Origin: Enterobacter cloacae subsp. cloacae ATCC 13047
GTDB taxonomy: Bacteria > Pseudomonadota > Gammaproteobacteria > Enterobacterales > Enterobacteriaceae
Direction of reading: 5' to 3'
Length of the DNA stretch: 64,000 nucleotides
Assembly (NCBI RefSeq): GCF_000025565.1
Contig: NC_014121.1
Coordinates: forward strand, 186,001-250,000
The notes beneath the pieces are model-generated. The model was not told where the DNA came from. It did not search any database and saw only the letters and a list, made by a program, of their open reading frames with translations. Positions within the stretch are counted from its first letter, which is position 1. Each line of letters opens with the position of its first letter. Below are positions 8,989-18,736 of the stretch, piece by piece. The position numbers and the translations under genes were made by a program.

Positions 8989-10167
8989 CTACATCATGAC
9001 TTCGCTGTGGCGTTCCCGATACTCTTTCGGCGTGTTGTCATACTCTTTACGAAACACCGAATAAAAATACTGCAGCGACGGGTAGCCGCACATCTGCGAG
9101 ATTTCGTTGATCGACAGCGACGTGGAGATGAGCAAACTGCGCGCTTTCTCCAGCTTCTCTGCGTGAATGACCGCATGAATGGTTTCGCCCACTTCCTCTT
9201 TAAAACGCTTCTCCAGATTTGAACGGGAAATACCCACCGAATCCAGCACCTGATCGACCTTGATACCTTTGCAGGCGTGGTTGCGGATAAAGTGCATCGC
9301 CTGAATGACTGCCGGGTCGTTTAAGGAGCGGTAATCCGTTGAGCGACGTTCTACCACGCGAACCGGGGGAACCAGCAGGCGCTGAAGCGGCAGGGATTCG
9401 TTATCCAGCAGACGATGCAGTAATTTTGCGGCCTGATACCCCATCTGTCGGGTGCCCTGCGCCACTGAGGAAAGGGCCACGCGAGAAAGGTAGCGGGTAA
9501 GCTCTTCGTTATCGATGCCAATCACGCACAGTTTCTCCGGCACCGGAATGTGCAAATGTTCGCAGACCTGCAATACATGGCGCGCACGGGCGTCCGTCAC
9601 GGCAATAATGCCGGTTTGCGGCGGCAGCGTCTGCAGCCAGTCAGCCAGACGGTTTTGCGCGTGCTGCCAGTTTTCCGGCGCGGTTTCCAGCCCCTGATAG
9701 ACCACGCCGCGGTACTTCTCCTGGGCGACTAGCTGACAAAAGGCGTGTTCGCGCTCAACGGCCCAGCGTTTGCCGCTGGAGGCTGGTAAACCATAGAACG
9801 CAAAGCGATGGACGCCTTTCTCCTTTAAATGCAGAAACGCGCTTTCGACCAGCGCATGGTTATCGGTGGCGATATAGTGGACGGGAGGATAGTGTTCGGG
9901 CGAATGGTAAGAGCCGCCGACGCCCACAATCGGGACGTCGACGTCAGTCAGTAACTGCTCAATGACCGGGTCGTCATAGTCAGCGATGACGCCATCGCCC
10001 AGCCAGTCTTTGATGTTCTCGAGTCGGGTGCGGAAATCCTCTTTGATAAAGATATCCCACTCAGATTGCGACGCCTGCAAATATTCACCAACGCCCTCTA
10101 CCACCTGTCGGTCGTAAGCTTTGTTGGCATTGAATAACAACGTAATGCGGTGACGCTTTTCAAACAT
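8989..10167 (-). CDS. xylR: Xylose operon activator XylR
   Basis: XylR activates xylAB and xylFGH when it binds D-xylose. Residues 1-280 form a LacI/periplasmic-binding-protein-like sugar-binding domain, and residues 285-392 an AraC-type double helix-turn-helix (VDQVLDSVGISRSNLEKRFKEEVG and INEISQMCGYPSLQYFYSVFRKEY). The length of 392 residues equals E. coli XylR. It lies 33 bases after xylH on the same strand, as the last gene of xylFGHR. Its binding sites should be in the xylF-xylA intergenic region. Confidence 0.97.
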   Translation of the reverse strand: MFEKRHRITLLFNANKAYDRQVVEGVGEYLQASQSEWDIFIKEDFRTRLENIKDWLGDGVIADYDDPVIEQLLTDVDVPIVGVGGSYHSPEHYPPVHYIATDNHALVESAFLHLKEKGVHRFAFYGLPASSGKRWAVEREHAFCQLVAQEKYRGVVYQGLETAPENWQHAQNRLADWLQTLPPQTGIIAVTDARARHVLQVCEHLHIPVPEKLCVIGIDNEELTRYLSRVALSSVAQGTRQMGYQAAKLLHRLLDNESLPLQRLLVPPVRVVERRSTDYRSLNDPAVIQAMHFIRNHACKGIKVDQVLDSVGISRSNLEKRFKEEVGETIHAVIHAEKLEKARSLLISTSLSINEISQMCGYPSLQYFYSVFRKEYDNTPKEYRERHSEVMM

Positions 10168-10200
10168 GGCTCGCTTCCCAAATAAGTCACAATACGGTTA

Positions 10201-11382
10201 TCAGGTACGCCGCTTGGTGGCAGAGTCCATCCAGACTGCCAGCAAAAGAATGGCCCCCTTGACGATATACTGCCAAAACGTCGGGACGTCCATCATACTC
10301 ATCCCGTTATCCAACGAAGCCATGATAAATGCCCCCATCACCGCGCCCGCCACGCTGCCGACACCGCCTGCGAGGCTGGTACCGCCAATGACGCAGGCGG
10401 CGATAGCATCCAGCTCGGCAATGTTTCCGGCAGACGGGGAACCCGCTCCGAGACGCGAGCTGAGGATCAACCCGGCGATAGCAACCATCAGGCCGTTGAT
10501 GGCAAAGACCGCCAGTTTGGTGCGCTCTACGTTAATGCCTGACAGACGGGCGGCCTCAAGGTTACCGCCGATGGCGTAAATACGGCGGCCAAACGCGGTG
10601 CGCGTGGCCATAAACATGCCGCCCAGCAGCAGGAGGGCCAGCAGGAGAACTGGCGTAGGCACGCCGCGATAGTCATTCAGGAGCCAAATCGCGCCGAGCA
10701 CGATCACCGCAGTCAGTGCCTGACGTCCCACCACGGATGTTGATGGGGAGGAGGCCAGCCCCAGCGACTGACGGCGCATACGGCCACGCCACTGCCAGAC
10801 CACGAACGCCAGCAGCCCGACCACGCCGATGGTAAAGCCCATGCTGTCGGAGAGGTAGCTCTGACCAATCTGCGACATGGCGGCGCTGGTGGGAGAGACG
10901 GTGGTGCCGTTGGTGATGCCAATCAATACGCCGCGGAAGGCCAGCATTCCTGCCAGAGTAACAATGAACGACGGGACCTTCCGGTAGGCAACCCACCAGC
11001 CGTTCCAGGCACCCAGCACCAGACCTAATACCAGCGTCACCGCCACGGTCAGCGGCAGCGGCCAGCCGAGCCAGACGTCAAAAATGGCCGCGACGCCGCC
11101 GAGCAGGCCCATCATCGACCCCACCGACAGGTCGATTTCCGCCGAAATAATGACGAAGACCATGCCCACGGCCAGAATGCCGGTGATGGCAGTCTGGCGC
11201 AGCAGGTTAGAGACGTTACGCGCGCTCAGGTAGGAGCCATCGGTCATCCAGGTAAAAAACAGCATGATGGCGATAATTGCCGCGATCATCACGAATACCT
11301 GCAGGTTCAGCGCTTTTAACCCCGCGAATGCGCCGGGCGTCTGAACAGCGACTTTGATATCAGACGGATTGCTTTTCGACAT
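10201..11382 (-). CDS. xylH: D-xylose ABC transporter permease XylH
   Basis: XylH is the inner-membrane permease of the high-affinity XylFGH xylose importer (CUT2 family). It has 393 residues and about ten hydrophobic segments, with the family signature [15 protein letters not shown] near residue 86 and [20 protein letters not shown] near 315. Its start overlaps the end of xylG by 23 bases, so the two are translationally coupled. Confidence 0.97.
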   Translation of the reverse strand: MSKSNPSDIKVAVQTPGAFAGLKALNLQVFVMIAAIIAIMLFFTWMTDGSYLSARNVSNLLRQTAITGILAVGMVFVIISAEIDLSVGSMMGLLGGVAAIFDVWLGWPLPLTVAVTLVLGLVLGAWNGWWVAYRKVPSFIVTLAGMLAFRGVLIGITNGTTVSPTSAAMSQIGQSYLSDSMGFTIGVVGLLAFVVWQWRGRMRRQSLGLASSPSTSVVGRQALTAVIVLGAIWLLNDYRGVPTPVLLLALLLLGGMFMATRTAFGRRIYAIGGNLEAARLSGINVERTKLAVFAINGLMVAIAGLILSSRLGAGSPSAGNIAELDAIAACVIGGTSLAGGVGSVAGAVMGAFIMASLDNGMSMMDVPTFWQYIVKGAILLLAVWMDSATKRRT

Positions 11383-12901
11383 GACGTTCGCTCCTTAAAG
11401 CGGCTTCCATCACCTGCTCCTGCGTCAGGTTCTGGTTAATCAGATTGGCTTTCAGTTTGCCCTCGTGCATGACCAGCACACGGTCGCTCAGGCCGAGCAC
11501 TTCGGGTAATTCAGAGGAGATGACAATGACGGCGATCCCTTGCTGTACAAGCTGATTAATCAGTTTGTAGATTTCGTACTTCGCACCGATATCAATGCCG
11601 CGCGTCGGCTCATCCAGGATCAAGATGCGTGGATTGAGGAGCAGACAGCGCGCCAGAATGGCTTTTTGCTGGTTGCCTCCGCTCAGGCGTCCAATGGCCA
11701 GTTCCGGTGAGGATGTTTTCACTTTGAGGCGGGCGAGAGATTGCAAAATGCACTGCTGCTCTGCGGCATCATCAAGGCTGCTCAGCGCGCCGGAGAACTG
11801 ATCGAGTGCCGCGAGCGTGATGTTTTTACCCACCGCCATTACCGGCACGATGCCGTCTTTTTTGCGGTCTTCCGGCACCATGGCAATTCCGTGGGCAATT
11901 GCCTGCTGGCAGTTGTCGATTTTCACCGGCTTGCCATCAATATAAACCGTGCCTTCCCAGCGCCCTGGCCAGACGCCGAACAGGCACTGCACGGCTTCAG
12001 TACGTCCGGCGCCGACGAGCCCGGCAACACCGAGAATTTCACCCCGGTGCAGGGAAAAGGAGATGTTGTTTACGCGTTTGATATGGCGATTTACCGGGTG
12101 CCACGCTGTCAGGTTTTCTACGCGTAACACTTCATCACCCGTTGTGTGAGGTTCATTCGGGTAGAGCGCCGTCAGTTCGCGGCCCACCATCATGGTGATG
12201 ATGTCATCCTCGCTCATGCCTTCGGCTTCGCGTGTGCCGATGTGTTGACCATCGCGGATCACGCAGATGGTGTCCGAAATGGCTTTGACCTCGTTGAGTT
12301 TGTGAGAAATGTAGATGCAGGCGATACCGTGATTTTGCAGATCGCGGATGATATCCAGCAGGACGGCCGTTTCCTGTTCGGTGAGAGAGGCTGTGGGTTC
12401 GTCGAGGATCAGCAGCCTGACCTGTTTGTTCAGCGCCTTAGCGATTTCAACCAGCTGTTGCTGCCCCAGGCCCAGGTCTCCCACGCGGGTATCCGGCGAA
12501 ATGGCCAGACTGACCTGCGCCAGCAGTTTTTCACAGCGTAGCGTCATGGTGTCGTAATCCAGCACGCCGTGGCGCGAAATTTCGGCCCCGAGGAAAATGT
12601 TCTCCAGCACGGTGAGATGCTTCACCAGCGCCAGCTCCTGGTGAATGATGGCGATACCCTTACGTTCAGTATCGCGAATGTGGGTGGCCTGAATGACCTC
12701 GCCGGCAAAGACAATTTCACCTTCGTAGCTGCCATGCGGATAGATCCCGCACAACACTTTCATCAGCGTCGACTTACCCGAACCGTTTTCGCCGCAGAGC
12801 GAAACCACTTCACCAGGATTTAGCCGCAGGCTCACGTTATCGACCGCTTTCACCGCGCCAAAACGCTTGGTGATGCTCTTCATTTCAAGTAAATAAGGCA
12901 T
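11360..12901 (-). CDS. xylG: D-xylose ABC transporter ATP-binding protein XylG
   Basis: XylG is the duplicated ATPase of the xylose importer, working with XylH and XylF. The first nucleotide-binding domain has GENGSGKST (Walker A), [15 protein letters not shown] and [10 protein letters not shown]. The second has GLVGAGRTE, an ABC signature [16 protein letters not shown] and [10 protein letters not shown]; the degenerate second Walker A is normal for CUT2 ATPases. The start at 12901 (SD GGAGCAG) gives 513 residues, the E. coli length. The gap to xylF holds a GC-rich hairpin. Confidence 0.97.
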   Translation of the reverse strand: MPYLLEMKSITKRFGAVKAVDNVSLRLNPGEVVSLCGENGSGKSTLMKVLCGIYPHGSYEGEIVFAGEVIQATHIRDTERKGIAIIHQELALVKHLTVLENIFLGAEISRHGVLDYDTMTLRCEKLLAQVSLAISPDTRVGDLGLGQQQLVEIAKALNKQVRLLILDEPTASLTEQETAVLLDIIRDLQNHGIACIYISHKLNEVKAISDTICVIRDGQHIGTREAEGMSEDDIITMMVGRELTALYPNEPHTTGDEVLRVENLTAWHPVNRHIKRVNNISFSLHRGEILGVAGLVGAGRTEAVQCLFGVWPGRWEGTVYIDGKPVKIDNCQQAIAHGIAMVPEDRKKDGIVPVMAVGKNITLAALDQFSGALSSLDDAAEQQCILQSLARLKVKTSSPELAIGRLSGGNQQKAILARCLLLNPRILILDEPTRGIDIGAKYEIYKLINQLVQQGIAVIVISSELPEVLGLSDRVLVMHEGKLKANLINQNLTQEQVMEAALRSERHVEKQSV

Positions 12902-12943
12902 AACTGCTCCACATGACCCGAGGTAAAAACAGTACAAGTCGAT

Positions 12944-12969
12944 GCGCCCCCGCAGGGCAGGGGCTGCGC
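12944..12969 (-). other. GC-rich hairpin between xylF and xylG
   Basis: GCGC-AG-CCCC and GGGG-GCGC arms face each other around an 8-base loop on the transcript. No T run follows, so it is more likely a 3'-end stabiliser or partial attenuator that keeps the binding-protein message more abundant than xylGH, as is common in ABC importer operons. That role is inference. Confidence 0.5.
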
Positions 12970-12973
12970 TGGA

Positions 12974-13966
12974 TTACAGTTCACTCTTCTTGTGGAAACC
13001 GTCTTTGATAACGGTGGCGTCAATGTTCTCTTTATTGACTTCAATTGGCGTGAGCAGGCGTGCCGGCACATCTTTCAGACCGTTGTTCAGCGTCGCGTCG
13101 GCTTTCGGTTGTTTACCGTTCCCCAGCTCTACGGCGATCTCTGCAGCCGTGTTGGCCAGTTCAGTGATGGGCTTATACACCGTCATGGTCTGGGTGCCCG
13201 CAATGATGCGTTTTACACCGGCGAGATCCGCATCTTGGCCTGAAATGGCCACTTTCCCGGCCAGCCCCTGCGCGCTCAGCGCCTGAATGGCACCCCCGGC
13301 GGTGGCGTCGTTGGAGGCGACGACGGCATCAATTTTGTTGTTATTCGCGGTTAGCGCGTTTTCCATAATTTTCAGCGCGTTTTCAGGCAACCAGCCGTCC
13401 GCCCACTGATCGCCAACCACTTTAATCTTGCCGCTGTCGATATACGGCTTGAGGACTTTCATCTGGCCTTCACGGAACAGTTTGGCGTTGTTATCCACCG
13501 GTGAGCCGCCCATCAGGAAATAATTGCCCTGCGGCACTTTATCGACCAGGCTTTTTGCCTGCAGTTCACCCACTTTTTCATTGTCGAACGAAATATAATA
13601 ATCAATGTCCGCATTATTAATCATGCGATCATACGCCAGAACTTTAATCCCTTCTTGCTTCGCTTCTTTCACGACGTTACTTAATACCTGGCCGTTATAA
13701 GGGATAATGACCAGTACATCAACGCCACGGTTAATCATATTCTCAATTTGCGACATCTGCGTTTCTTCGTTGCCATTTGCAGACTGCACAAACACACTTG
13801 CGCCAAGTGATTCCGCTTTTTTAACAAAAATATCGCGATCTTTTTGCCAGCGCTCCAGACGCAGGTCGTCAATCGCCATGCCAATTTTGACCTCTTTGGC
13901 ATGTCCTGCAAAGCTTGCAAGGAGGAGAGTAGTGCAGAGCGTTAGGGTCAGGTTCTTTATCTTCAT
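12974..13966 (-). CDS. xylF: D-xylose periplasmic binding protein XylF
   Basis: XylF captures D-xylose in the periplasm and delivers it to XylGH. The start at 13966 gives 330 residues (E. coli 330) with a signal peptide ending ASFAGHA before KEVKIGMAIDDLRLERW. The protein is a cluster-B sugar-binding protein with the VDVLVIIPYNG and ASNDATAGGAIQAL motifs. It is the first gene of xylFGHR and divergent from xylA across a 370-base control region. The upstream frame extension to 14020 is not supported. Confidence 0.97.
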   Translation of the reverse strand: MKIKNLTLTLCTTLLLASFAGHAKEVKIGMAIDDLRLERWQKDRDIFVKKAESLGASVFVQSANGNEETQMSQIENMINRGVDVLVIIPYNGQVLSNVVKEAKQEGIKVLAYDRMINNADIDYYISFDNEKVGELQAKSLVDKVPQGNYFLMGGSPVDNNAKLFREGQMKVLKPYIDSGKIKVVGDQWADGWLPENALKIMENALTANNNKIDAVVASNDATAGGAIQALSAQGLAGKVAISGQDADLAGVKRIIAGTQTMTVYKPITELANTAAEIAVELGNGKQPKADATLNNGLKDVPARLLTPIEVNKENIDATVIKDGFHKKSEL

Positions 13967-14336
13967 AATTATTAGGCCTTTTGTAGGGGTATGTGTTGCT
14001 GAGATAAAAGAAACATTCACTGCTTAGACGCAGCAAATTTTTAACGCGGAAAGGCGGGCTGGCAATTACAGATTTTTATCTTCTCATTACGATATTTGGT
14101 TTATTTCTGAATTTATGACCGCGATCGGATTTTAAAATACGTAAGGTCTTAATTACATTTGATTATGGAATCTGCGCCGAAAAATAGTTTGCTTGCGCAT
14201 TATTTTGCGAGCCAGCGCACAGTTGCGCATTCTCTCAATAGCAGTGTGAAATAACGTAATTGAGCAACCCAAAATGTCTATTCACTATTACTCCTGTATC
14301 AACGACTCGCCGCATACCCTGATTATGGAGCTCAAT
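13967..14336. promoter_or_regulatory. xylF-xylA divergent control region
   Basis: The 370-base region separates the two halves of the xylose regulon and closely resembles the E. coli region. A CRP-like site TGCGA-N6-GCACA lies at 14206-14221, and a second half-site TGTGA at 14245-14249. A conserved stretch around 14075-14110 corresponds to the xylF-side XylR region of E. coli. Exact XylR sites and -10/-35 boxes are not assigned. Confidence 0.65.
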
Positions 14337-15659
14337 ATGCAAGCTTATTTCGACCAACTCGATCGTGTTCGTTACGAAGGCCCGAAAACGACCAATCCTT
14401 TAGCATTTCGTCACTACAACCCGGATGAGCTGGTGCTGGGTAAGCGCATGGAAGATCATCTGCGCTTTGCCGCCTGTTACTGGCATACCTTCTGCTGGAA
14501 CGGCGCCGATATGTTCGGTGTGGGTTCCTTTGACCGTCCGTGGCAACAGCCGGGAGAGGCTATCGAGCTGGCGAAACGCAAAGCGGATGTGGCATTTGAA
14601 TTCTTCCACAAGCTGAACGTGCCGTATTACTGCTTCCATGACGTGGATGTGTCGCCGGAAGGCGCATCGCTGAAAGAGTACCTGAACAACTTTGCGCAGA
14701 TGGTGGATGTGCTGGCGGCGAAGCAGCAGCAAAGTGGTGTGAAGCTGCTGTGGGGCACGGCCAACTGCTTCACGAACCCTCGCTATGGTGCCGGGGCAGC
14801 AACAAACCCGGATCCAGAAGTATTTAGCTGGGCGGCCACGCAGGTCGTGACCGCAATGAACGCCACGCATCAGTTGGGCGGCGAGAACTATGTTCTGTGG
14901 GGCGGCCGTGAGGGTTATGAAACCCTGCTGAATACCGATCTGCGTCAGGAGCGCGAGCAGATTGGCCGCTTCATGCAGATGGTGGTTGAGCATAAGCATA
15001 AAATCGGTTTCCGCGGCACGCTGCTGATTGAACCGAAGCCACAGGAACCAACCAAGCACCAGTACGATTACGACGTCGCGACCGTGTACGGCTTCCTGAA
15101 GCAGTTCGGCCTGGAAAAAGAGATTAAAGTTAACATTGAAGCCAACCATGCCACCCTGGCGGGTCACTCTTTCCATCACGAAATTGCGTCTGCCATTGCG
15201 CTGGGCATCTTCGGCTCGGTCGATGCTAACCGTGGTGATGCGCAGCTGGGCTGGGATACCGACCAGTTCCCGAACAGCGTGGAAGAGAATGCGCTGGTGA
15301 TGTATGAAATCATCAAAGCGGGTGGTTTCACTACCGGCGGCCTGAACTTTGACGCCAAAGTGCGTCGTCAGAGCACCGATAAATACGATCTGTTCTACGG
15401 CCACATCGGCGCGATGGATACCATGGCGCTGGCGCTGAAAGTCGCTGCGCGCATGATTGAAGACGGTGAGCTGGATAAACGTGTCGCGAAGCGTTATAGC
15501 GGCTGGAACAGTGAGCTGGGCCAGCAAATTTTGAAAGGCCAGTTATCGCTTGCGGAAATCGCGAAGTACGCTGAACAACATCAGCTGGCGCCACAGCACC
15601 AGAGCGGACACCAGGAACTGCTGGAAAATCTGGTTAATCACTATTTGTTCGACAAGTAA
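14337..15659 (+). CDS. xylA: Xylose isomerase XylA
   Basis: XylA isomerises D-xylose to D-xylulose, the first cytoplasmic step. The start at 14337 follows GGAG and gives 440 residues, as in E. coli; earlier in-frame codons to 14274 lie in the leader. Landmarks are [13 protein letters not shown] (catalytic histidine and aspartate near residues 101-104), [18 protein letters not shown] (metal glutamate), [17 protein letters not shown] and [19 protein letters not shown] (metal-binding acids). It is cotranscribed with xylB, with a REP unit between them. Confidence 0.98.
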   Translation: MQAYFDQLDRVRYEGPKTTNPLAFRHYNPDELVLGKRMEDHLRFAACYWHTFCWNGADMFGVGSFDRPWQQPGEAIELAKRKADVAFEFFHKLNVPYYCFHDVDVSPEGASLKEYLNNFAQMVDVLAAKQQQSGVKLLWGTANCFTNPRYGAGAATNPDPEVFSWAATQVVTAMNATHQLGGENYVLWGGREGYETLLNTDLRQEREQIGRFMQMVVEHKHKIGFRGTLLIEPKPQEPTKHQYDYDVATVYGFLKQFGLEKEIKVNIEANHATLAGHSFHHEIASAIALGIFGSVDANRGDAQLGWDTDQFPNSVEENALVMYEIIKAGGFTTGGLNFDAKVRRQSTDKYDLFYGHIGAMDTMALALKVAARMIEDGELDKRVAKRYSGWNSELGQQILKGQLSLAEIAKYAEQHQLAPQHQSGHQELLENLVNHYLFDK

Positions 15660-15663
15660 AAAC

Positions 15664-15695
15664 GTAGGCCCGGTAAGCGGAAGCGCCACCGGGCA
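15664..15695. repeat. REP unit between xylA and xylB
   Basis: The element contains a GCCCGGT...CACCGGGC palindrome with a central GCGGAAGCG, the standard enterobacterial REP pattern. It occupies most of the 59-base gap and can stabilise the xylA message. Confidence 0.85.
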
Positions 15696-15718
15696 TTTCT
15701 GTCAAAGGAGCCACCACA

Positions 15719-17173
15719 ATGTATATCGGGATTGATCTTGGCACATCGGGTGTGAAAGCCATCCTCTTAAGCGAGCAGGGTGACGTGTTGGCAACGCAGA
15801 CTGAAAAACTGCAGGTTTCGCGTCCGCATCCGTTATGGTCGGAACAGGATCCGGAGCAGTGGTGGCAAGCGACGGATCGCGCAATCAAGGGGTTAGGTGC
15901 CCAGCACAGTTTGCGTGAGGTCACCGCGCTGGGTATCGCCGGACAGATGCACGGCGCTACGCTGCTGGACAGCCAGCATCGTGTGTTGCGCCCTGCGATC
16001 CTCTGGAACGATGGCCGCTGTGCGGAAGAGTGCGCGCTCCTTGAAGAGCGAGTGCCTGCGTCCCGTGACATCACCGGCAACCTGATGATGCCCGGCTTCA
16101 CCGCGCCGAAGCTTCTCTGGGTGCAACGCCATGAGCCGGAGATTTTCCGTCAGGTGGCGAAGGTCTTACTGCCAAAAGATTATCTGCGTTTTCGCATGAC
16201 GGGGGATTTTGCCAGCGACATGTCCGACGCCGCTGGCACCATGTGGCTCGACGTGGCGAAACGCGACTGGAGCGAGGCGATGCTGGATGCCTGTCATCTC
16301 ACCCGTGAGCATATGCCCGCACTCTTTGAAGGCAGCGAAATTACCGGCACCTTACAGTCCGCCGTTGCGGAACGCTGGAACATGCCTGCTGTGCCGGTGG
16401 TGGCTGGCGGCGGGGATAACGCGGCGGGCGCCGTGGGTGTCGGCATGGTTGATGCGGGCCAGGCCATGCTGTCTCTCGGCACCTCTGGCGTCTATTTTGC
16501 CGTCAGCGACGGATATCGCAGCAACCCGGAAAGTGCGGTGCACAGTTTTTGCCATGCGCTGCCAGGAAAATGGCATTTGATGTCGGTGATGCTCAGTGCA
16601 GCTTCTTGCCTGGACTGGGCGGCGAAGCTGACCGGGATGGCCGATGTTCCGGCATTGATTACCGCAGCACAGCAGGCGGATGAAAACGCTGGTACCGTCT
16701 GGTTTTTACCGTATCTCTCCGGTGAGCGTACACCGCACAACAACCCGGAAGCGAAAGGGGTATTTTTTGGCTTAACCCATCAGCACGGTCCTGCGGAACT
16801 GGCGCGTGCGGTTCTGGAAGGCGTGGGCTATGCGCTGGCGGATGGAATGGACGTGGTCCATGACTGCGGCCTGAACCCAGCAAGCATCACCCTGATCGGC
16901 GGCGGCGCACGCAGCAGCTACTGGCGCCAGATGCTCTCTGATATCAGTGGATTGCAGCTGGACTATCGTACCGGGGGCGATGTGGGCCCGGCGCTTGGTG
17001 CTGCGCGGCTGGCGCAGATAGCCATGAACCCGGAAAAACCGCTTTCGCAACTGTTGCCACAGCTCACGCTGGAACAGGCTCATCTGCCCGACGCAACTCG
17101 CCACGCGCGATATGCTGAAAGGCGCGATGTGTTCCGCAAAATTTATCAGCAGTTGCTGCCGCTGATGTCATAA
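15719..17173 (+). CDS. xylB: Xylulokinase XylB
   Basis: XylB phosphorylates D-xylulose to D-xylulose 5-phosphate for the pentose phosphate pathway. It is a 484-residue FGGY-family kinase, the E. coli length. Visible motifs are IGIDLGTSGVKAIL (phosphate 1, residues 3-16), the catalytic-region VAGGGDNAAGAVGVG, and the FGGY signature region LIGGGARSSYWRQMLSDI near residue 395. AAAGGAG precedes the ATG. No clear terminator follows. Confidence 0.97.
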   Translation: MYIGIDLGTSGVKAILLSEQGDVLATQTEKLQVSRPHPLWSEQDPEQWWQATDRAIKGLGAQHSLREVTALGIAGQMHGATLLDSQHRVLRPAILWNDGRCAEECALLEERVPASRDITGNLMMPGFTAPKLLWVQRHEPEIFRQVAKVLLPKDYLRFRMTGDFASDMSDAAGTMWLDVAKRDWSEAMLDACHLTREHMPALFEGSEITGTLQSAVAERWNMPAVPVVAGGGDNAAGAVGVGMVDAGQAMLSLGTSGVYFAVSDGYRSNPESAVHSFCHALPGKWHLMSVMLSAASCLDWAAKLTGMADVPALITAAQQADENAGTVWFLPYLSGERTPHNNPEAKGVFFGLTHQHGPAELARAVLEGVGYALADGMDVVHDCGLNPASITLIGGGARSSYWRQMLSDISGLQLDYRTGGDVGPALGAARLAQIAMNPEKPLSQLLPQLTLEQAHLPDATRHARYAERRDVFRKIYQQLLPLMS

Positions 17174-17190
17174 GCGTGATTGTCTGTCAG

Positions 17191-17229
17191 AGGCACGAGG
17201 ATGTCCTTTTTTGGTCTGTCCGCGTGCCT
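17191..17229 (+). other. Inverted repeat (7-bp arms) after xylB
   Basis: AGGCACG at 17191-17197 and CGTGCCT at 17223-17229 are perfect inverted arms around 25 bases that include a T6 run. The pair precedes the longer inverted repeat at 17234-17267. It may be a weak xylB terminator or part of the next gene's leader structure. Confidence 0.4.
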
Positions 17230-17233
17230 GTTT

Positions 17234-17267
17234 CCTCGCCAGTATGTATTTATACCCACTGGCGAGG
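17234..17267 (+). promoter_or_regulatory. Perfect 10-bp inverted repeat covering the hydrolase ribosome-binding site
   Basis: CCTCGCCAGT at 17234-17243 pairs perfectly with ACTGGCGAGG at 17258-17267 across a 14-base loop. The right arm contains most of the GAGGAG Shine-Dalgarno sequence of the gene starting at 17277, so an RNA hairpin would hide it. The same symmetry could instead be a protein operator. Confidence 0.6.
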
Positions 17268-17276
17268 AGCACCATC

Positions 17277-17816
17277 ATGTCACGTATTGCATTAATCAAC
17301 ATCGATACCCAACAGTCTTTTCATCACCGCGATTACTGGCAGGAGCAAGATGTTCCGGCCTTTGAGCAGGCAATGCTGGGGCTGACAGAAGGCTGCCAGT
17401 CGCGCGGTATTCCTGTCGTCGATATTTTCCATGTGGATGAAAAAGGCCCTTTCTCACTGCAAAGCGGCTATGTCAAACCGATGGCCTTTTTACGTCATCA
17501 GCCGGATGTGGTTTTCCAGAAACACGTTCATAATGCCTTCACGGATACGGGCCTGGATCGCTGGCTGCGCGAGCGTGATATCAACCAACTGATCCTATGC
17601 GGTATTCGCACTGAACAGTGCTGCGAAACCACCGCACGGGTGGCATCCGATCTGGGTTATGCTGTGACCTTTGTTAGCGAGGCAATGCTCACGTTTCCTA
17701 TGACGTACAAGGGCGTAACCCTTAGCGCTGCGGAAATTCGTCATCGTACCGAAACGGTACTGTCAGGGCGATTTGCCGCGATTAAAACGGTAGCGGAGAC
17801 GCTGGAGTCACTGTAA
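17277..17816 (+). CDS. Isochorismatase-like cysteine hydrolase
   Basis: The 179-residue protein has the isochorismatase/nicotinamidase-like fold: IALINIDTQQSF (catalytic aspartate near residue 9), FQKHVHNAFTDTGLDRWL (catalytic lysine and family region) and LILCGIRTEQCCETTARVASDLGY (nucleophile cysteine near 116). The true substrate is unknown; family members hydrolyse isochorismate, nicotinamide or other amides. GAGGAG supports the start at 17277. Its stop overlaps the start of the GlxA-type regulator (TAATG), so the two form a coupled pair. In E. coli K-12 yiaA and yiaB occupy this position. Confidence 0.85.
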   Translation: MSRIALINIDTQQSFHHRDYWQEQDVPAFEQAMLGLTEGCQSRGIPVVDIFHVDEKGPFSLQSGYVKPMAFLRHQPDVVFQKHVHNAFTDTGLDRWLRERDINQLILCGIRTEQCCETTARVASDLGYAVTFVSEAMLTFPMTYKGVTLSAAEIRHRTETVLSGRFAAIKTVAETLESL

Positions 17817-18736
17817 TGCGCATCGACGTTTGGTTCGTTATGTTGCCCGGGGTGTTGTCATTAGACATGACTGGCCCGGCAGAAACCTTTGTCCTGGCAG
17901 GCGATGCGTTTCGTCTGCATTACATTGGCCCGCAACCTGAGGTGCAAACGTCGATTGGTTTGATGATGAGCGGTATCGCGCCATTACCGGAAAGGCTTCC
18001 GGAAGGGAGCCTGCTGGTTCTGCCTGGTGTAAGCGACTCCCGCGTTCAGTTTTCTACGCCGCAGGCGATGCAGATCCAGCACTGGCTGATGCGCCTGCAG
18101 CCGGCTATTCAGCGTCAGGATATCACCGTGATGTGCGTCTGCTCAGGGGCTTTGCTGGCAGCAAAATCAGGGCTGCTGAACAACCGGCAGTGCACAACGC
18201 ATCATGAGGTTATCGGCCGTTTACGCGCTGCCGTCCCCACGGCGACGATCAAAGAGAACCGGATATTCGTGCAGGATGAGAATGTCTGGACCAGCGCAGG
18301 GATCACCTCGGGTATCGACCTGGCGCTGCATATGATTAACCGTCTGTGCGGGCCAGAAAAGGCGCTGGCCGTGGCACGCGAGATGGTGGTCTGGTTCCGT
18401 CGGTCCGGGGACGATCCGCAGCTATCGCCATGGTTACGCTATCGCAATCATCTTCATCCGGCTATCCATCGTGCTCAGGATGCGCTCACCGCAGACCCGC
18501 AAAAAGCGTGGAACGTGCCGGATATTGCCGCGCTGGCGCATGTCAGCCCGCGCCATTTAACCCGTCTTTTCCAGACGCATTTGGGGATAAGCGTTCGCGA
18601 TTACCTGGAGCAGCTGCGTCTGGCGGTGGCGGAGCAGTGGCTATTGCAGGGGCGCGGCGTGGAGCAGTCCTCACTGGCGGCAGGGTTTTCCTCCCCGCGC
18701 CAGTTTCATCGGGCCCGACAGCGCGTCGTTAACTGA
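17816..18736 (+). CDS. GlxA-family AraC-type regulator with DJ-1/PfpI domain
   Basis: The 306-residue protein combines an N-terminal DJ-1/PfpI (class I glutamine-amidotransferase-like) domain, about residues 3-170 with the nucleophile-elbow motif [17 protein letters not shown], and a C-terminal AraC helix-turn-helix pair, about 210-303 ([26 protein letters not shown]). Such regulators usually sense small nitrogen or carbon compounds and control adjacent genes. The start overlaps the hydrolase stop by one base, which implies that it regulates, or is expressed with, that hydrolase. Its last 8 bases overlap the convergent wecH gene. Confidence 0.88.
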   Translation: MRIDVWFVMLPGVLSLDMTGPAETFVLAGDAFRLHYIGPQPEVQTSIGLMMSGIAPLPERLPEGSLLVLPGVSDSRVQFSTPQAMQIQHWLMRLQPAIQRQDITVMCVCSGALLAAKSGLLNNRQCTTHHEVIGRLRAAVPTATIKENRIFVQDENVWTSAGITSGIDLALHMINRLCGPEKALAVAREMVVWFRRSGDDPQLSPWLRYRNHLHPAIHRAQDALTADPQKAWNVPDIAALAHVSPRHLTRLFQTHLGISVRDYLEQLRLAVAEQWLLQGRGVEQSSLAAGFSSPRQFHRARQRVVN

